Shown here: positions 16,277-25,408 of the stretch, in pieces | How positions within the stretch are numbered: position 1 is the first letter of the stretch | Layout: each line of letters starts with the position of its first letter | Assembly: GCF_030063135.1 (NCBI RefSeq) | Contig: NZ_JASISO010000006.1 | Span: 1 to 64,000, forward strand | DNA from: Streptomyces sp. G-G2 | GTDB lineage: Bacteria > Actinomycetota > Actinomycetes > Streptomycetales > Streptomycetaceae | Direction of reading: 5' to 3' | Length of the DNA: 64,000 bases | The notes under the pieces: model-generated | The model's input: the letters and a program-made list of their open reading frames with translations, nothing else | Databases searched by the model: none | Told to the model about the DNA's origin: nothing | Translations under genes and position numbers: made by a program

Positions 16277-17781
16277 CGATGGACAGCGCACACGCCCGGC
16301 CCACCGGGCAGAGCGGCACCGGGCCCGCGGGCACCACCGCGGTCCGGCGCTCCGCGGCCGCCATCCACCCGCCGCGCGGTCCCAAGGCCGAACAGGCCCG
16401 GCCCGCCCTGCGCCCGCAGCGGGTCCGCCGCCGGGACGGGGTCGGTGCGCTGCTGGCCGTGGACGTACTGGCCGCCGCGGCCACCGCGACGGCCCTTCCC
16501 GGCACCGGCCTGCCGGTCCAGGCCGCCGCTCCGATCGCGCTGCTCGCCGCGGCCCTGCACGCCCAGGCCGGGCTCTACCGGCCGCGCCTGGCACCCTCCG
16601 CGCTGCTCGAACTGCCCACGCTGGCGGGCCGGGCCGCCGTGCTGTGGTGCGGGGTCGCCGCCGTGGTCGCCGCCGCCGCGCCCCGTCAGGCCCTCGGCTG
16701 GGGCGTCCTGGTCACCTGTGTGAGCCTGCAGTTCGTCCTGGCCTGCGCGGGACGCGGGCTGGTGAACCAGCTGCGCCGCCGTACGGCCGTGCGCGCCCCC
16801 CGTTCCGCGCTGGTCGTCGGCCCCGGGGCCGGGGCGGGCGCGGTGGCCGCCGCCCTGCACGGGCGGCCCGAGTACGGCCTGCGCCCGGTCGGGCTCGCCG
16901 ACACCGGCCCCGGCGCCGAAGGCGCCGCCGGGGCCGGTCTGCCCGTACTGGTCACCCACGAGGACATCCGGCGCGCCGTCATCCAGAACTCCGTGCGCCA
17001 CGCGGTCTTCACCCGCCCGCCGGAGGCCGACGAGCGCACCGCCTCCCTGGTGCGGCTCTTCCACGACCACGGGTGCAGGCTCTGGCTCGCCGACCCGGCC
17101 GGGACCGCCAAGGTCACCGGGATGCGGGTGGCGCGGCCCGCCGACCACCTGTGGGGTTACGCCGTACAGCCGCTGCTGCCGCGCCCGGCCCGGCCGCTGG
17201 AGCGGCACGGCAAGCGGATCATCGACTCCACGCTCGCCGCCCTCGCGCTGTGCGCCGCCGCCCCCGTGATGGGCGCCTGCGCGCTCGCCGTACGTCTGGC
17301 CGACGGACCGGGGGTGATCTTCCGTCAGGAACGCGTGGGCCTGTACGGGCGCCCCTTCACCCTGCTGAAGTTCCGCACCCTGCGCCCCGCCGACGAGCAC
17401 GAGTCCGCCACCCGCTGGACCGTCGCCAACGACAACCGGATGGGCCCGGTGGGCTCCTTCCTGCGCAAGTCCTCGCTCGACGAACTGCCCCAGCTGTGGA
17501 ACGTCGTACGAGGTGACATGAGCCTGGTCGGACCGCGTCCGGAACGGCCCTTCTTCGTCGCGAAGTTCGCCAGCGTCCACCCCGGCTACGAGGCGCGGCA
17601 CCGGATGCCCGTCGGCATCACGGGACTGGCCCAGATCAACGGGCTGCGCGGGGACACCTCCATCGAGGACCGGGCCCGCTTCGACAACCACTACATCGAC
17701 ACCTGGTCGCTCTGGCAGGACCTGTGGATCCTGGCCCGCACCGCGGCCTCCTTCTTCCGCTTCCGGCTCGGAGGCAGCTGA
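16273..17781 (+). CDS. Exopolysaccharide polyprenyl glycosylphosphotransferase (initiating sugar transferase)
   Basis: This 502-residue membrane enzyme loads the first sugar-phosphate onto undecaprenyl phosphate. N-terminal transmembrane segments (about 55-150) are followed by a degenerate CoA-binding-like domain. The WcaJ-type bacterial sugar transferase domain starts near residue 310: RHGKRIIDSTLAALALCAAA, VIFRQERVGLYGRPFTLLKF, RKSSLDELPQLWNVVRGDMS, LVGPRPERP. These are the classical catalytic motifs. It is translationally coupled to the preceding glycosyltransferase and starts the assembly line encoded here. Confidence 0.93.
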   Translation: MTMDSAHARPTGQSGTGPAGTTAVRRSAAAIHPPRGPKAEQARPALRPQRVRRRDGVGALLAVDVLAAAATATALPGTGLPVQAAAPIALLAAALHAQAGLYRPRLAPSALLELPTLAGRAAVLWCGVAAVVAAAAPRQALGWGVLVTCVSLQFVLACAGRGLVNQLRRRTAVRAPRSALVVGPGAGAGAVAAALHGRPEYGLRPVGLADTGPGAEGAAGAGLPVLVTHEDIRRAVIQNSVRHAVFTRPPEADERTASLVRLFHDHGCRLWLADPAGTAKVTGMRVARPADHLWGYAVQPLLPRPARPLERHGKRIIDSTLAALALCAAAPVMGACALAVRLADGPGVIFRQERVGLYGRPFTLLKFRTLRPADEHESATRWTVANDNRMGPVGSFLRKSSLDELPQLWNVVRGDMSLVGPRPERPFFVAKFASVHPGYEARHRMPVGITGLAQINGLRGDTSIEDRARFDNHYIDTWSLWQDLWILARTAASFFRFRLGGS

Positions 17782-17783
17782 GC

Positions 17784-19133
17784 ATGAGCACCGCCCACGC
17801 CCCCTCCCCGGTCCGCGTCCTTCCTCTCGGTGGTCCGGGGGCACTGCGCAGGCACTGGCCGCTGCTGCCGCTCGCCGCGACCGTACTGCTGCTGTGCGCC
17901 CCGCTCCCGGCGGGCGACGCGACCGCCTCCGGCAAGGTCACCCCGGCCGACGCCGCCTCCCTGCTGCTGGTGTTCTGCTGCGCGGTGCAGGTGCTGCGCG
18001 GGCAGACCCGACGGCTGAGCCCGCTGGGCGCGTTCCTGCTCGGGCTGCCCGCCGTCGGGCTGGCGGTCGCGACCGTGACCGCCGCCGATCCCTACGCCGC
18101 CCTGCCCGGGTTCGTGCGCTACCTCCAGGTGTTCGTACTGGTCCCGGGGGCGGTGGTGCTGCTGCTGCGCGACGCGCGGGAGTTCCGGCTCGCCGGGGGG
18201 TGCTTCGTGGTGCTGGCGCTGGTCCAGGGAGCGGTGGGCGTCGTCCAGTTCGCCACGCACACCGGAGCCTCGTACCAGGGCTCGGACATCCGGGCCGTCG
18301 GCACCTTCGGCCCCGGTGACGTCATGGGCATGGCCACCGTGGTGGCGTACGGGCTGATCATCGCCACCGCCGCCGCGCTGACTCCCACGCTGTCGCACCG
18401 GGTCCGGCGCACGGCCACCCTCTGCGCGCTGGCGCTGCTCGTCCCGCTCGGGCTGTCCTTCAGCCGGGGCGCGTGGATCGCGACCTTCGCCGCCGGGCTC
18501 GTCGTGATGCTGATGGCCGGGGTGCGGCGGGCGCTGAAGGTGCTCGTGGCGCTCGGGGCGGCCGGGGTGGTGCTGGTGGGCGGCCTCGGCTTCGGCTCCG
18601 AGATGATCGCCGAGCGGCTCGGCTCCATCACGCAGGTCTCCAGCGCCCCCGACCAGTCGGTGACCGACCGCTACACGATGTGGGCCGCCGCCGAATCGAT
18701 GTGGCGGGAGCGGCCCGCCGCCGGGGTGGGCCTCAAGGGCTTCCCCGCCAACCGCGACAGCCACTCCTCGCTGGGGCTGTCCTCGGGCAGTGACACCGCG
18801 GGCGCGGGCCAGGCCTTCATCCGCCAGCCGCTGCTCTCCCCGCACAACATGTACCTGCTGGTCCTGAGCGAGCAGGGGCTGATCGGGCTGACCGCCCTCG
18901 CGGGCGGCTGGGCGGCGCTGCTGGTCGCCGGGGTACGACGGGTGCTCGCCCCGGACCCGAGCGCCCGCCGGATCCGGGACTGCGGCCTCGTCGCCGCCGG
19001 GCTGTTCGTCTGGCAGCTGACCGACTTCCTGTACGCCGACATCGGCGGCCCCTCGACCGTCCTCACCGGGGTGATCATCGGCCTGGCCGCCTGGTGGGCC
19101 CTGCCGTCCCCGGATGGCGCGGCCGCCGCGTGA
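17784..19133 (+). CDS. O-antigen ligase/polymerase-like membrane protein
   Basis: This 449-residue polytopic membrane protein has about ten or more hydrophobic segments and a large central extracellular loop holding GVGLKGFPANR and LLSPHNMYLLVLSEQGLIG. The H-N-x-Y/F-L-x-x-x-x-E-x-G-L/I-x-G pattern is typical of the Wzy_C/WaaL superfamily. It probably polymerises or ligates the exported repeat units. ATG 17784 lies two bases beyond the previous stop; the end overlaps the next gene's GTG (GTGA, 19130-19133). Confidence 0.88.
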   Translation: MSTAHAPSPVRVLPLGGPGALRRHWPLLPLAATVLLLCAPLPAGDATASGKVTPADAASLLLVFCCAVQVLRGQTRRLSPLGAFLLGLPAVGLAVATVTAADPYAALPGFVRYLQVFVLVPGAVVLLLRDAREFRLAGGCFVVLALVQGAVGVVQFATHTGASYQGSDIRAVGTFGPGDVMGMATVVAYGLIIATAAALTPTLSHRVRRTATLCALALLVPLGLSFSRGAWIATFAAGLVVMLMAGVRRALKVLVALGAAGVVLVGGLGFGSEMIAERLGSITQVSSAPDQSVTDRYTMWAAAESMWRERPAAGVGLKGFPANRDSHSSLGLSSGSDTAGAGQAFIRQPLLSPHNMYLLVLSEQGLIGLTALAGGWAALLVAGVRRVLAPDPSARRIRDCGLVAAGLFVWQLTDFLYADIGGPSTVLTGVIIGLAAWWALPSPDGAAAA

Positions 19134-21337
19134 CCGATACGACGCCCGCGCCGGGCGCCCGGAGGCCCGCCCCCGCCCCAGCGGCGGGAGCGGGCCCCGC
19201 CCACGTCCCCCCCTCCGCCCCGCCCTTCCCGGACCGGCCTCCGGTGCGGGGCCACATCCTGGGCACGGGCCCGAACACCGGTCTGCGACCGGCCGGGTAC
19301 GGGCCCGCCTCCGGCACCGCGGACCGGGCGGCCGGTCGTCCCGCGGGCCCCGGCAGCGCCCCGGGCCCCGCGGCTCCCGGGTCCGGCGCGCCCGTCGGGC
19401 CCGGACCCGGACCGGAGCAGGAACCCGCGCCCGAGCAGGAACCCGCGCCCGAGCAGGAACCCGAGCCCGCGCAGGTTCTGCGGGCCGGGCCGGGGGCGCG
19501 GCCCGCGGTGCGGCGGGGCGGGCACGGCGCCGACGGGCGGGGCCCCGGCTTCGCCGCCGCCGGGACCCGGGTCCAGGACCCGCCGGGCCCCGCCCCCGGC
19601 CGCGCTCCGCGGCGCCCCGGCCTCCCGGGCGGGGACCGGACCGTCCGCCGCGGCGGCGCCGGGGCCTTGGGCGCCGAGACCCCCGGGCCGGGGCGGGACG
19701 CGGGGCCGGGAGTCCGCGCGGAGCGGGACGGGGACGGCGCCGGGGCCGCTCCGCTCGGCCGGTTCCTCGCCAAGGCCGCCGCCGTGACGGCCGGGCTGAC
19801 CGTCGCCGGGGCCGCCTTCGGGCTGTTCCGGGACCAGACCATCGCGCACCTCTTCGGCGCCGGGCACGACAGCGACGCCTTCCTGATCGCCTGGACCGTG
19901 CCCGAGATGGCCTCGACGCTGCTGATCGAGGACGCGATGGCGCTGCTGATGGTGCCCGCCTTCAGCCACGCCCTGGCCCGCCGCGCGGGCAGCCGGGCCG
20001 GGCTGACCCGCAAGGAGGCCCGCGCCCAGGACCCCGTACGGCTGCTGGTCGGGGCGACTCTGCCGCGCCTCGCCGTCCTGCTGGCCGTGGTGGCCTGCGT
20101 ACTCGTCGTCGCCGCGCCGCTCGTCGTCGCCGTGCTCGCCCCGGGGCTGCCGGACCCCGAACTCGCCATCCAGTGCACCCGGCTGACCGCGCTCACGGTC
20201 CTCAGCTTCGGCATCGCGGGCTACTTCAGCGCCGCGCTGCGCGCCCACCGCTCCTTCGTCCCCCCGGCCGCGATCTACGTCGGCTACAACGTCGGGATCA
20301 TCGGCGGCATGCTGGCCCTGCACGCCGTGTGGGGGGTGCGGGCCGCCGCCGCGGGCGTCGCCGTCGGCGGGCTGTTCATGATCCTGGTCCAGCTGCCCGC
20401 CTTCATCCGCAATGTCGGCTTCGGACCGCCCCGCGCCAACGGCGCCAGCCGCCGTCAGCAGGGCCGCGACCGGCCCACCCTGATCGCCTTCGGGGTGATC
20501 GCCCCGGTCATCTTCTTCGCGGTCTTCCGCCAGTCCCAGGTCCTGGTGGAGCGGTTCCTGGCCGCCTCCCTGCCGCCCGGAGCGATCTCGCACCTCAACT
20601 ACGCGCAGAAGGTCGCGCAGATGCCGATGGTGCTCTCCCTGATGATCTGCACCGTCACCTTCCCCGTGGTCGCCCAGGCGATGGCGGGCGGCGAGCGGGA
20701 GAAGGCCCGGCGCCGGGTCGAGCAGGACCTCGCGCTCGCCTCCCTCGCCGTCCTCGTGGGCACCGCCCTCGTCATCGGGTACGCGCCCCAGATCATCCAG
20801 GTCCTCTTCGAACGCGGTGCCTTCACCCACCGGGACACCGAGGCCACCGCCTCCGTCATGCGGGTCTACGGCATCGGACTGCTCGGCCACTGCCTCGTCG
20901 GGGCGCTGTCCCGGCCCTTCTTCTCGACCGCCCGGCCCACCTGGTTCCCGGCGCTCGCGATGGGCGCCGGACTCCTCGTCAACATCGTCGCCGGGGCCTT
21001 CGCGGTGGGCCCGTGGGGGACCTACGGGATCGCCGCCGCCAACGCCGCCGGGATCTCCACCACCGCCGCCCTCCTGCTCACCGGCCTCGGCTCCCGGATC
21101 ATCGCCATCCAGGTCCGCCGGGTCGCCACCAGCATCGGCCGCCTCTCCCTGGCCGCCGCCGCGGCCTGCGCCACCGGCTGGATCGCCGGACCGATGATCC
21201 CCGACCCGCTGCTCAGCGCAGCCCTCGGCTGCCTGCTGGTCCCGGCCATGTTCGGGGCCACCGGCATGGCCCTCCGGGCCCTCGAAATCACCGCCCTGCC
21301 CGCCCTGATCACCCAGAGGTTCCGTCATGTCCGCTGA
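19130..21337 (+). CDS. MurJ/Wzx-like lipid-linked saccharide flippase with long disordered N-terminus
   Basis: This 735-residue protein has a MVF/MurJ-type membrane domain from about residue 215 (FLAKAAAVTAGLTVAGAAFG, GLFRDQTIAHLFGAG) with around 14 hydrophobic segments, ending at ITQRFRHVR. The first 210 residues are Pro/Gly/Ala/Arg-rich and include three near-identical EQEPAPEQEP-type repeats. The GTG start is set by the overlap with the previous stop. In this context it most likely flips undecaprenyl-linked exopolysaccharide units rather than lipid II, but the essential MurJ role cannot be excluded from sequence alone. Confidence 0.85.
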   Translation: MTDTTPAPGARRPAPAPAAGAGPAHVPPSAPPFPDRPPVRGHILGTGPNTGLRPAGYGPASGTADRAAGRPAGPGSAPGPAAPGSGAPVGPGPGPEQEPAPEQEPAPEQEPEPAQVLRAGPGARPAVRRGGHGADGRGPGFAAAGTRVQDPPGPAPGRAPRRPGLPGGDRTVRRGGAGALGAETPGPGRDAGPGVRAERDGDGAGAAPLGRFLAKAAAVTAGLTVAGAAFGLFRDQTIAHLFGAGHDSDAFLIAWTVPEMASTLLIEDAMALLMVPAFSHALARRAGSRAGLTRKEARAQDPVRLLVGATLPRLAVLLAVVACVLVVAAPLVVAVLAPGLPDPELAIQCTRLTALTVLSFGIAGYFSAALRAHRSFVPPAAIYVGYNVGIIGGMLALHAVWGVRAAAAGVAVGGLFMILVQLPAFIRNVGFGPPRANGASRRQQGRDRPTLIAFGVIAPVIFFAVFRQSQVLVERFLAASLPPGAISHLNYAQKVAQMPMVLSLMICTVTFPVVAQAMAGGEREKARRRVEQDLALASLAVLVGTALVIGYAPQIIQVLFERGAFTHRDTEATASVMRVYGIGLLGHCLVGALSRPFFSTARPTWFPALAMGAGLLVNIVAGAFAVGPWGTYGIAAANAAGISTTAALLLTGLGSRIIAIQVRRVATSIGRLSLAAAAACATGWIAGPMIPDPLLSAALGCLLVPAMFGATGMALRALEITALPALITQRFRHVR

Positions 21338-22124
21338 CCCCGACACGGCCGCCGCCGCGGCGGCCCCCGCCCGCAAGGGCACGCCCGCATCGCCGTGGGT
21401 GCTCATGTACCACTCGGTCGCCGAGTTCACCGATCCCGCCGAGGACCCGTACGGCATCACCGTGACCCCCGGCGCGCTGGAGGCCCAGCTGCTGTGGCTG
21501 CGGGCGCGCGGGCTGCGCGGGGTCTCCGTCGGCGAACTGCTGACGGCCCGGGCGCGGGGGCGGGGCGCCGGACTGGTCGGCCTGACCTTCGACGACGGCT
21601 ACAGCGACTTCCTCACGCACGCGCTGCCGCTGCTCCAGCGGCACGGCTGCACCGCCACCCTGTTCGTGCTGCCCGGGCGGCTCGGCGTGGACAACGTGTG
21701 GGACCCGCTGGGCCCGCGCAAACCCCTGCTGAGCGCCGAGGGGATCCGCGTGGTGGCCGGGGCGGGCCAGGAGATCGCCTCGCACGGGCTGCTCCACCAG
21801 CACCTGACCGCCGTACCCGACGACGTGCTCCAGCAGGAGCTGCGCGGCAGCCGCGAACTGCTGCGGGAGCTGACCGGGACCCTGCCCGCCGGGTTCTGCT
21901 ACCCCTACGGCTCCATCGACCGGCGCGTCGTCGAGGCGACACGGGCCGCCGGGTACCGGTACGCCTGCGCGATCGGCCCCGGGGCGCTGGAAGGCCCGTA
22001 CGCGATGCCCCGCACCCACATCAGCCAGGCCGACGGCGGGGCCCGGCTGCGGATCAAGCGGCTGCGCCACCAGGCGGCCCGGCTGACCCGGATCGCCCGG
22101 GTCCGGCGGGCGGTGCGCGGATGA
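21327..22124 (+). CDS. Polysaccharide deacetylase (CE4/NodB family)
   Basis: This 265-residue deacetylase removes acetyl groups from N-acetylated sugars. CE4 motif 1 is clear (LTFDDGYSDF, with catalytic Asp and metal-binding Asp), and motif 2 is visible as ASHGLLHQHL (His-x4-His zinc ligands). FCYPYG corresponds to motif 3. WVLMYHSV at the N-terminus is typical of the PgaB/IcaB-like type. There is no signal peptide, so it may be cytoplasmic or poorly exported. It overlaps MurJ's end by 11 bases and its own stop overlaps the next ATG. Confidence 0.92.
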   Translation: MSADPDTAAAAAAPARKGTPASPWVLMYHSVAEFTDPAEDPYGITVTPGALEAQLLWLRARGLRGVSVGELLTARARGRGAGLVGLTFDDGYSDFLTHALPLLQRHGCTATLFVLPGRLGVDNVWDPLGPRKPLLSAEGIRVVAGAGQEIASHGLLHQHLTAVPDDVLQQELRGSRELLRELTGTLPAGFCYPYGSIDRRVVEATRAAGYRYACAIGPGALEGPYAMPRTHISQADGGARLRIKRLRHQAARLTRIARVRRAVRG

Positions 22125-23470
22125 GCACCCCCACCTCCCTCAAGGCGCTGCACATCATCACCGGGCTCGGTGTCGGCGGCGCCGAGCAGCAACTGCGGCT
22201 GCTGCTGCGTCACCTGCCGATGCGGTGCGACGTGCTGACCCTGACCAACCCCGGGCCGGTCGCGGAGGGGCTGCGGGCCGACGGGGTCCGCGTGGTCAAC
22301 CTCGGGATGCGCGGCAACCGCGACCTGGGGGCGCTGCCGAGGATGGTGAAGTTCATCCGGCGCGGCGAGTACGACCTGGTCCACACCCACCTCTACCGGG
22401 CCTGCGTGTACGGGCGGCTCGCGGCCAGGATCGCGGGCGTCGGCGCGACCGTGGCCACCGAACACTCGCTCGGCGAGGCCGAGATCGAGGGCCGCCCGCT
22501 GTCGGGCGGGGTCCGGGCCCTCTACCTGGCCAGCGAGAAGCTGGGCGCGGCGACGGTGGCGGTGTCGGACACGGTGGCCGCGCGGCTGGCGGACTGGGGG
22601 GTGCCCGCGGCCCGGGTGCACGTCGTACCCAACGGGATCGAGGCGGTCCGGTTCCGCTTCGACGAGTCGGTGCGCCGGGCCACCCGCACCCGCACGGGCC
22701 TGCCCGAGCGGGCGTTCGTGATCGGCGGGGTCGGGCGGCTGGTGCCCGGCAAACGCTTCGACGTCCTGGTCCGGGCGGTCGCCGCGCTGCCGGGCGCGCA
22801 CCTGCTGCTGGCCGGGGACGGACCCGAACGCGCCAAGCTGCGGGCCCTCGCCGCCGAACTGGGGGCGCAGCACCGGATCCACCTGCTGGGCGAGCGGGAC
22901 CCGCTCGGCGACAGCGCGGACGGGCGCACGCCCGGCATCCCCGCCCTGCTCGCCGCCATGGACGTCTTCGTCTCGCCGTCGCGCGAGGAGGCGTTCGGGC
23001 TGGCGGTGATCGAGGCGCTGGCCGCCGGGCTCCCGGTCCTGCACGTCACCTGCCCCGCGATCGACGACCTCCCGGCGGCCCAGGCCCCCGGCGCGCGCCG
23101 GATCGGGCCCGGCCGGGCGGAGCTGACCGCGGCCCTGCGCGGCCACATGGAGGCCGGCGCCCGCAGGCTCCCGCCGCCGCCCGTCGTACGCCGCTACGAC
23201 ATCGCCCGCAGCGCGGAACAGCTCCTGCACGTCTACGAGCGGGCGCTGGCCCCGCCCCGCGCCCCGGCCGCCCGCCGCCCCGGGGCCGGACCGGCCGCCG
23301 CCGGGCCCGGCGCCGCGGGGCCGCTCGCCGCCGGGCCCGTCATCGACGACCCGGACGCCGCCGGGCCCGCGGCCGGGGCGCGCGCGTCGGCCGACGACCC
23401 GGACGACACCGACCACCGGCCGCGCACACCGCGCGGGCCGGAATCCGAACTCCCCTCCACGAGGAAGTGA
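22121..23470 (+). CDS. Glycosyltransferase family 4 (exopolysaccharide)
   Basis: This 449-residue GT-B enzyme starts MSTPTSLKALHIITGLGVGG, with the GxGGAEQQL donor-side loop of GT4 enzymes. The C-terminal domain shows IGGVGRLVPGKRFDVLVRAV and SPSREEAFGLAVIEALAAGL with the E-x7-E motif. The last 65 residues (after PPRAPAARRPG) are an Ala/Gly/Pro/Asp tail without recognisable fold. The ATG overlaps the deacetylase stop (ATGA), so the cluster is translationally coupled. Confidence 0.92.
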   Translation: MSTPTSLKALHIITGLGVGGAEQQLRLLLRHLPMRCDVLTLTNPGPVAEGLRADGVRVVNLGMRGNRDLGALPRMVKFIRRGEYDLVHTHLYRACVYGRLAARIAGVGATVATEHSLGEAEIEGRPLSGGVRALYLASEKLGAATVAVSDTVAARLADWGVPAARVHVVPNGIEAVRFRFDESVRRATRTRTGLPERAFVIGGVGRLVPGKRFDVLVRAVAALPGAHLLLAGDGPERAKLRALAAELGAQHRIHLLGERDPLGDSADGRTPGIPALLAAMDVFVSPSREEAFGLAVIEALAAGLPVLHVTCPAIDDLPAAQAPGARRIGPGRAELTAALRGHMEAGARRLPPPPVVRRYDIARSAEQLLHVYERALAPPRAPAARRPGAGPAAAGPGAAGPLAAGPVIDDPDAAGPAAGARASADDPDDTDHRPRTPRGPESELPSTRK

Positions 23471-23478
23471 GCACGCAC

Positions 23479-24252
23479 ATGGCCGAGACCCCCGACCACA
23501 AGAAGACCGACCGCACGCCGGAGCAGAGCCCGGCGCCCCGCAGGCGGCGGGGGCACCGCGTGCGGGGGCGGCTGCGGCCGCTGCCCGTGTGGTGGCCGCT
23601 GCCCGCCTGCGCCCTGCTGGGCCTGGCCGCGGGCGGGGCGTACGGGGTGCTGAAGGCCCCCGAGTACGCCGCCACCAGCTACGTCGTCGCCGTCCCGGGC
23701 GCCAACACCGAACCGGCCACCGCCCTGGGCTTCGCCCAGGCCTACGGCCGTATCGCCACCAGCAGTTCCACCCTCGCCTACGCCCAGCCCCGGGCCGGGA
23801 TCGCCGCCGAGCAGCTGCGCACCCAGGTCCGCGCCGAGACCTCCCCCGAGTCCCCGATGATCGCGATCACCGGCACCTCCCGGACCGCCACCGGGGCCGC
23901 CGACATCGCCAACGCGGTCGCCGACGCGCTGTCCCTGAGCAGCAACACGGCCGCCAAGAACACCGGCGTGCAGCTGCTCCTCTTCAACCAGGCCGTCGCG
24001 CCCACCGACCCGGCCTCCCCGTCCGCCCCGCTCAGCGGCGCGGTCGGCCTGTGCGCGGGCGGCCTGATCGGCGGCCTGTGGCTGCTGGCCCGGCCCGGCC
24101 GCAAGCGCCGCCGGGCGGACGGCACGGTCGCCGCGGACGGGGCAGTGACCGCGGCCGGACACGCCGAGTCCGGCTACGTGACCTCGCTGCCCGCACAGGG
24201 CGAGGCCGCCGACGCGGCGGCCTCCGCGAAGGAGAAGGAGTCGGTGCGATGA
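23479..24252 (+). CDS. Wzz-like chain-length determinant/capsular polysaccharide protein
   Basis: This 257-residue protein has a basic N-terminal tail (1-38), a transmembrane segment (PLPACALLGLAAGGAYGVL), an extracytoplasmic region of about 130 residues (PEYAATSYVVAVPGA, AYGRIATSSSTLAYA) and a second transmembrane segment (AVGLCAGGLIGGLWLLA). The topology matches Wzz/PCP co-polymerases, though it is shorter and lacks the BY-kinase domain seen in other actinobacterial versions. It likely sets chain length with the polymerase. The 3' end overlaps the next gene by four bases. Confidence 0.8.
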   Translation: MAETPDHKKTDRTPEQSPAPRRRRGHRVRGRLRPLPVWWPLPACALLGLAAGGAYGVLKAPEYAATSYVVAVPGANTEPATALGFAQAYGRIATSSSTLAYAQPRAGIAAEQLRTQVRAETSPESPMIAITGTSRTATGAADIANAVADALSLSSNTAAKNTGVQLLLFNQAVAPTDPASPSAPLSGAVGLCAGGLIGGLWLLARPGRKRRRADGTVAADGAVTAAGHAESGYVTSLPAQGEAADAAASAKEKESVR

Positions 24253-25391
24253 GCGCGGGCTCCACGGGGGTCCTGTCGGTGACGCTGTGCCGCGACCCCC
24301 GGCAGTTCGCCGGGCTGGAGGAGCCCTGGAACCGGCTCGTGCGCGCATGCCCCACCGCCACCCCCTTCCAGAGCCACGCCTGGCTGCACTCCTGGTGGCT
24401 GTCCTACGGCCGGGACGGGCGGCTGCGCGTCGTGCTGGTGCGGCGCGGGGGCGAACTGGTCGGCGCGGCCGCGCTGATGCTCGTACACCGGCCGCTCCCG
24501 CTGCTGGTCCCGCTCGGCGGGGGCATCACCGACTACTTCGACGTCCTGGTGGACGCGGAGTACGCCGACCAGGTCGTCCCCGCGCTCGCGCACGGCCTGC
24601 ACCGGGCCGCCCGGGGCGCGGTGATCGACCTGCGCGAGGTACGGCCCGGGGCGGCCGCCGAGCGGCTGTACGGGGAGTGGCCCGGCGCCCGGACCCGGCT
24701 GGCCGACTCCACCTGCATGGAGTTGCCCGCGCTGCCCTTCGACGAGCTGGTCAAGCGGATGCCGAAGGCGGGCGCCCAGCGGGTGCGCGCCAAGCTCCGC
24801 AAGACCGACGCGGCGGGCATCGAGGAGCACGAGGTCACCGAGCAGGAAGTGCCGAGCGCGGTGCGGAACTTGCTGCGCCTGCACGAGAAGCAGTGGCGCG
24901 GGCGCGGGGTGACCCCCGAGCACCTCAAGCCGCGGTTCGCCGAGCACCTGACCCGGGCGACGCGGCGGATGGTGCGCTGCGGGGAGGGGCGGCTCACCGA
25001 GTTCCGGCTGGAGGGGAAGGTGGTCGCCGCGAACGTCACCCTGCTGTCGGCCGGGCTGAGCGGCGGCTACCTGTACGGCGCCGATCCCGGTCTGCGGGAC
25101 CGGAAGGTGGACGTGGCGACGCTGCTGCTGCGCTACGAGACGGGGCGGGCACTCGCGGAGGGGCGGCCGGTGGTCAGCTTCCTGCGCGGGTCCGAACCGT
25201 ACAAGAACCACTGGCGGCCCGAAGTCGTGGTCAACCAGCGGCTCCTGCTGGCCACGGCCCCGCTCGCGCCCCTGCTGCGACTGCACGAGTCGCAGCTGTC
25301 GGGGCGCGAGCGGGCGGTGGGCGCGCTACGCGAGTCCCTGCCCGCCGCCAGGGACTGGCGGGCCCGGCTGAACGAACTGCGCGTCCGGTGA
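24249..25391 (+). CDS. BioF2/FemAB-like GNAT acyltransferase of the polysaccharide cluster
   Basis: This soluble protein of 380 residues belongs to the BioF2-like (CelD/FemAB-type, tandem GNAT fold) group. PFQSHAWLHSWWLSYGRDGR is the classical N-terminal motif. LLRLHEKQWRGRGV, GGYLYGADPGL and VSFLRGSEPYKNHWRPEV are typical of the C-terminal half. Related enzymes in exopolysaccharide loci add acyl or aminoacyl groups to sugars. The ATG overlaps the Wzz-like stop, so it is part of the same operon and its last gene on this strand. Confidence 0.85.
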   Translation: MSAGSTGVLSVTLCRDPRQFAGLEEPWNRLVRACPTATPFQSHAWLHSWWLSYGRDGRLRVVLVRRGGELVGAAALMLVHRPLPLLVPLGGGITDYFDVLVDAEYADQVVPALAHGLHRAARGAVIDLREVRPGAAAERLYGEWPGARTRLADSTCMELPALPFDELVKRMPKAGAQRVRAKLRKTDAAGIEEHEVTEQEVPSAVRNLLRLHEKQWRGRGVTPEHLKPRFAEHLTRATRRMVRCGEGRLTEFRLEGKVVAANVTLLSAGLSGGYLYGADPGLRDRKVDVATLLLRYETGRALAEGRPVVSFLRGSEPYKNHWRPEVVVNQRLLLATAPLAPLLRLHESQLSGRERAVGALRESLPAARDWRARLNELRVR

Positions 25392-25408
25392 CCCGGGCGC
25401 CGCTCCGG

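Noticed and set aside
15091-17781. A single 896-residue fusion of glycosyltransferase and sugar transferase
   Set aside because: The first 394 codons of that frame are out of phase with the real GT4 gene and Arg/Gly-rich; the sugar transferase starts at ATG 16273 with a 4-nt overlap.
18671-21460. A 929-codon minus-strand open frame across ligase and flippase genes
   Set aside because: Low-complexity Gly/Asp/Glu/Arg product and it would span two well-recognised membrane-protein genes.
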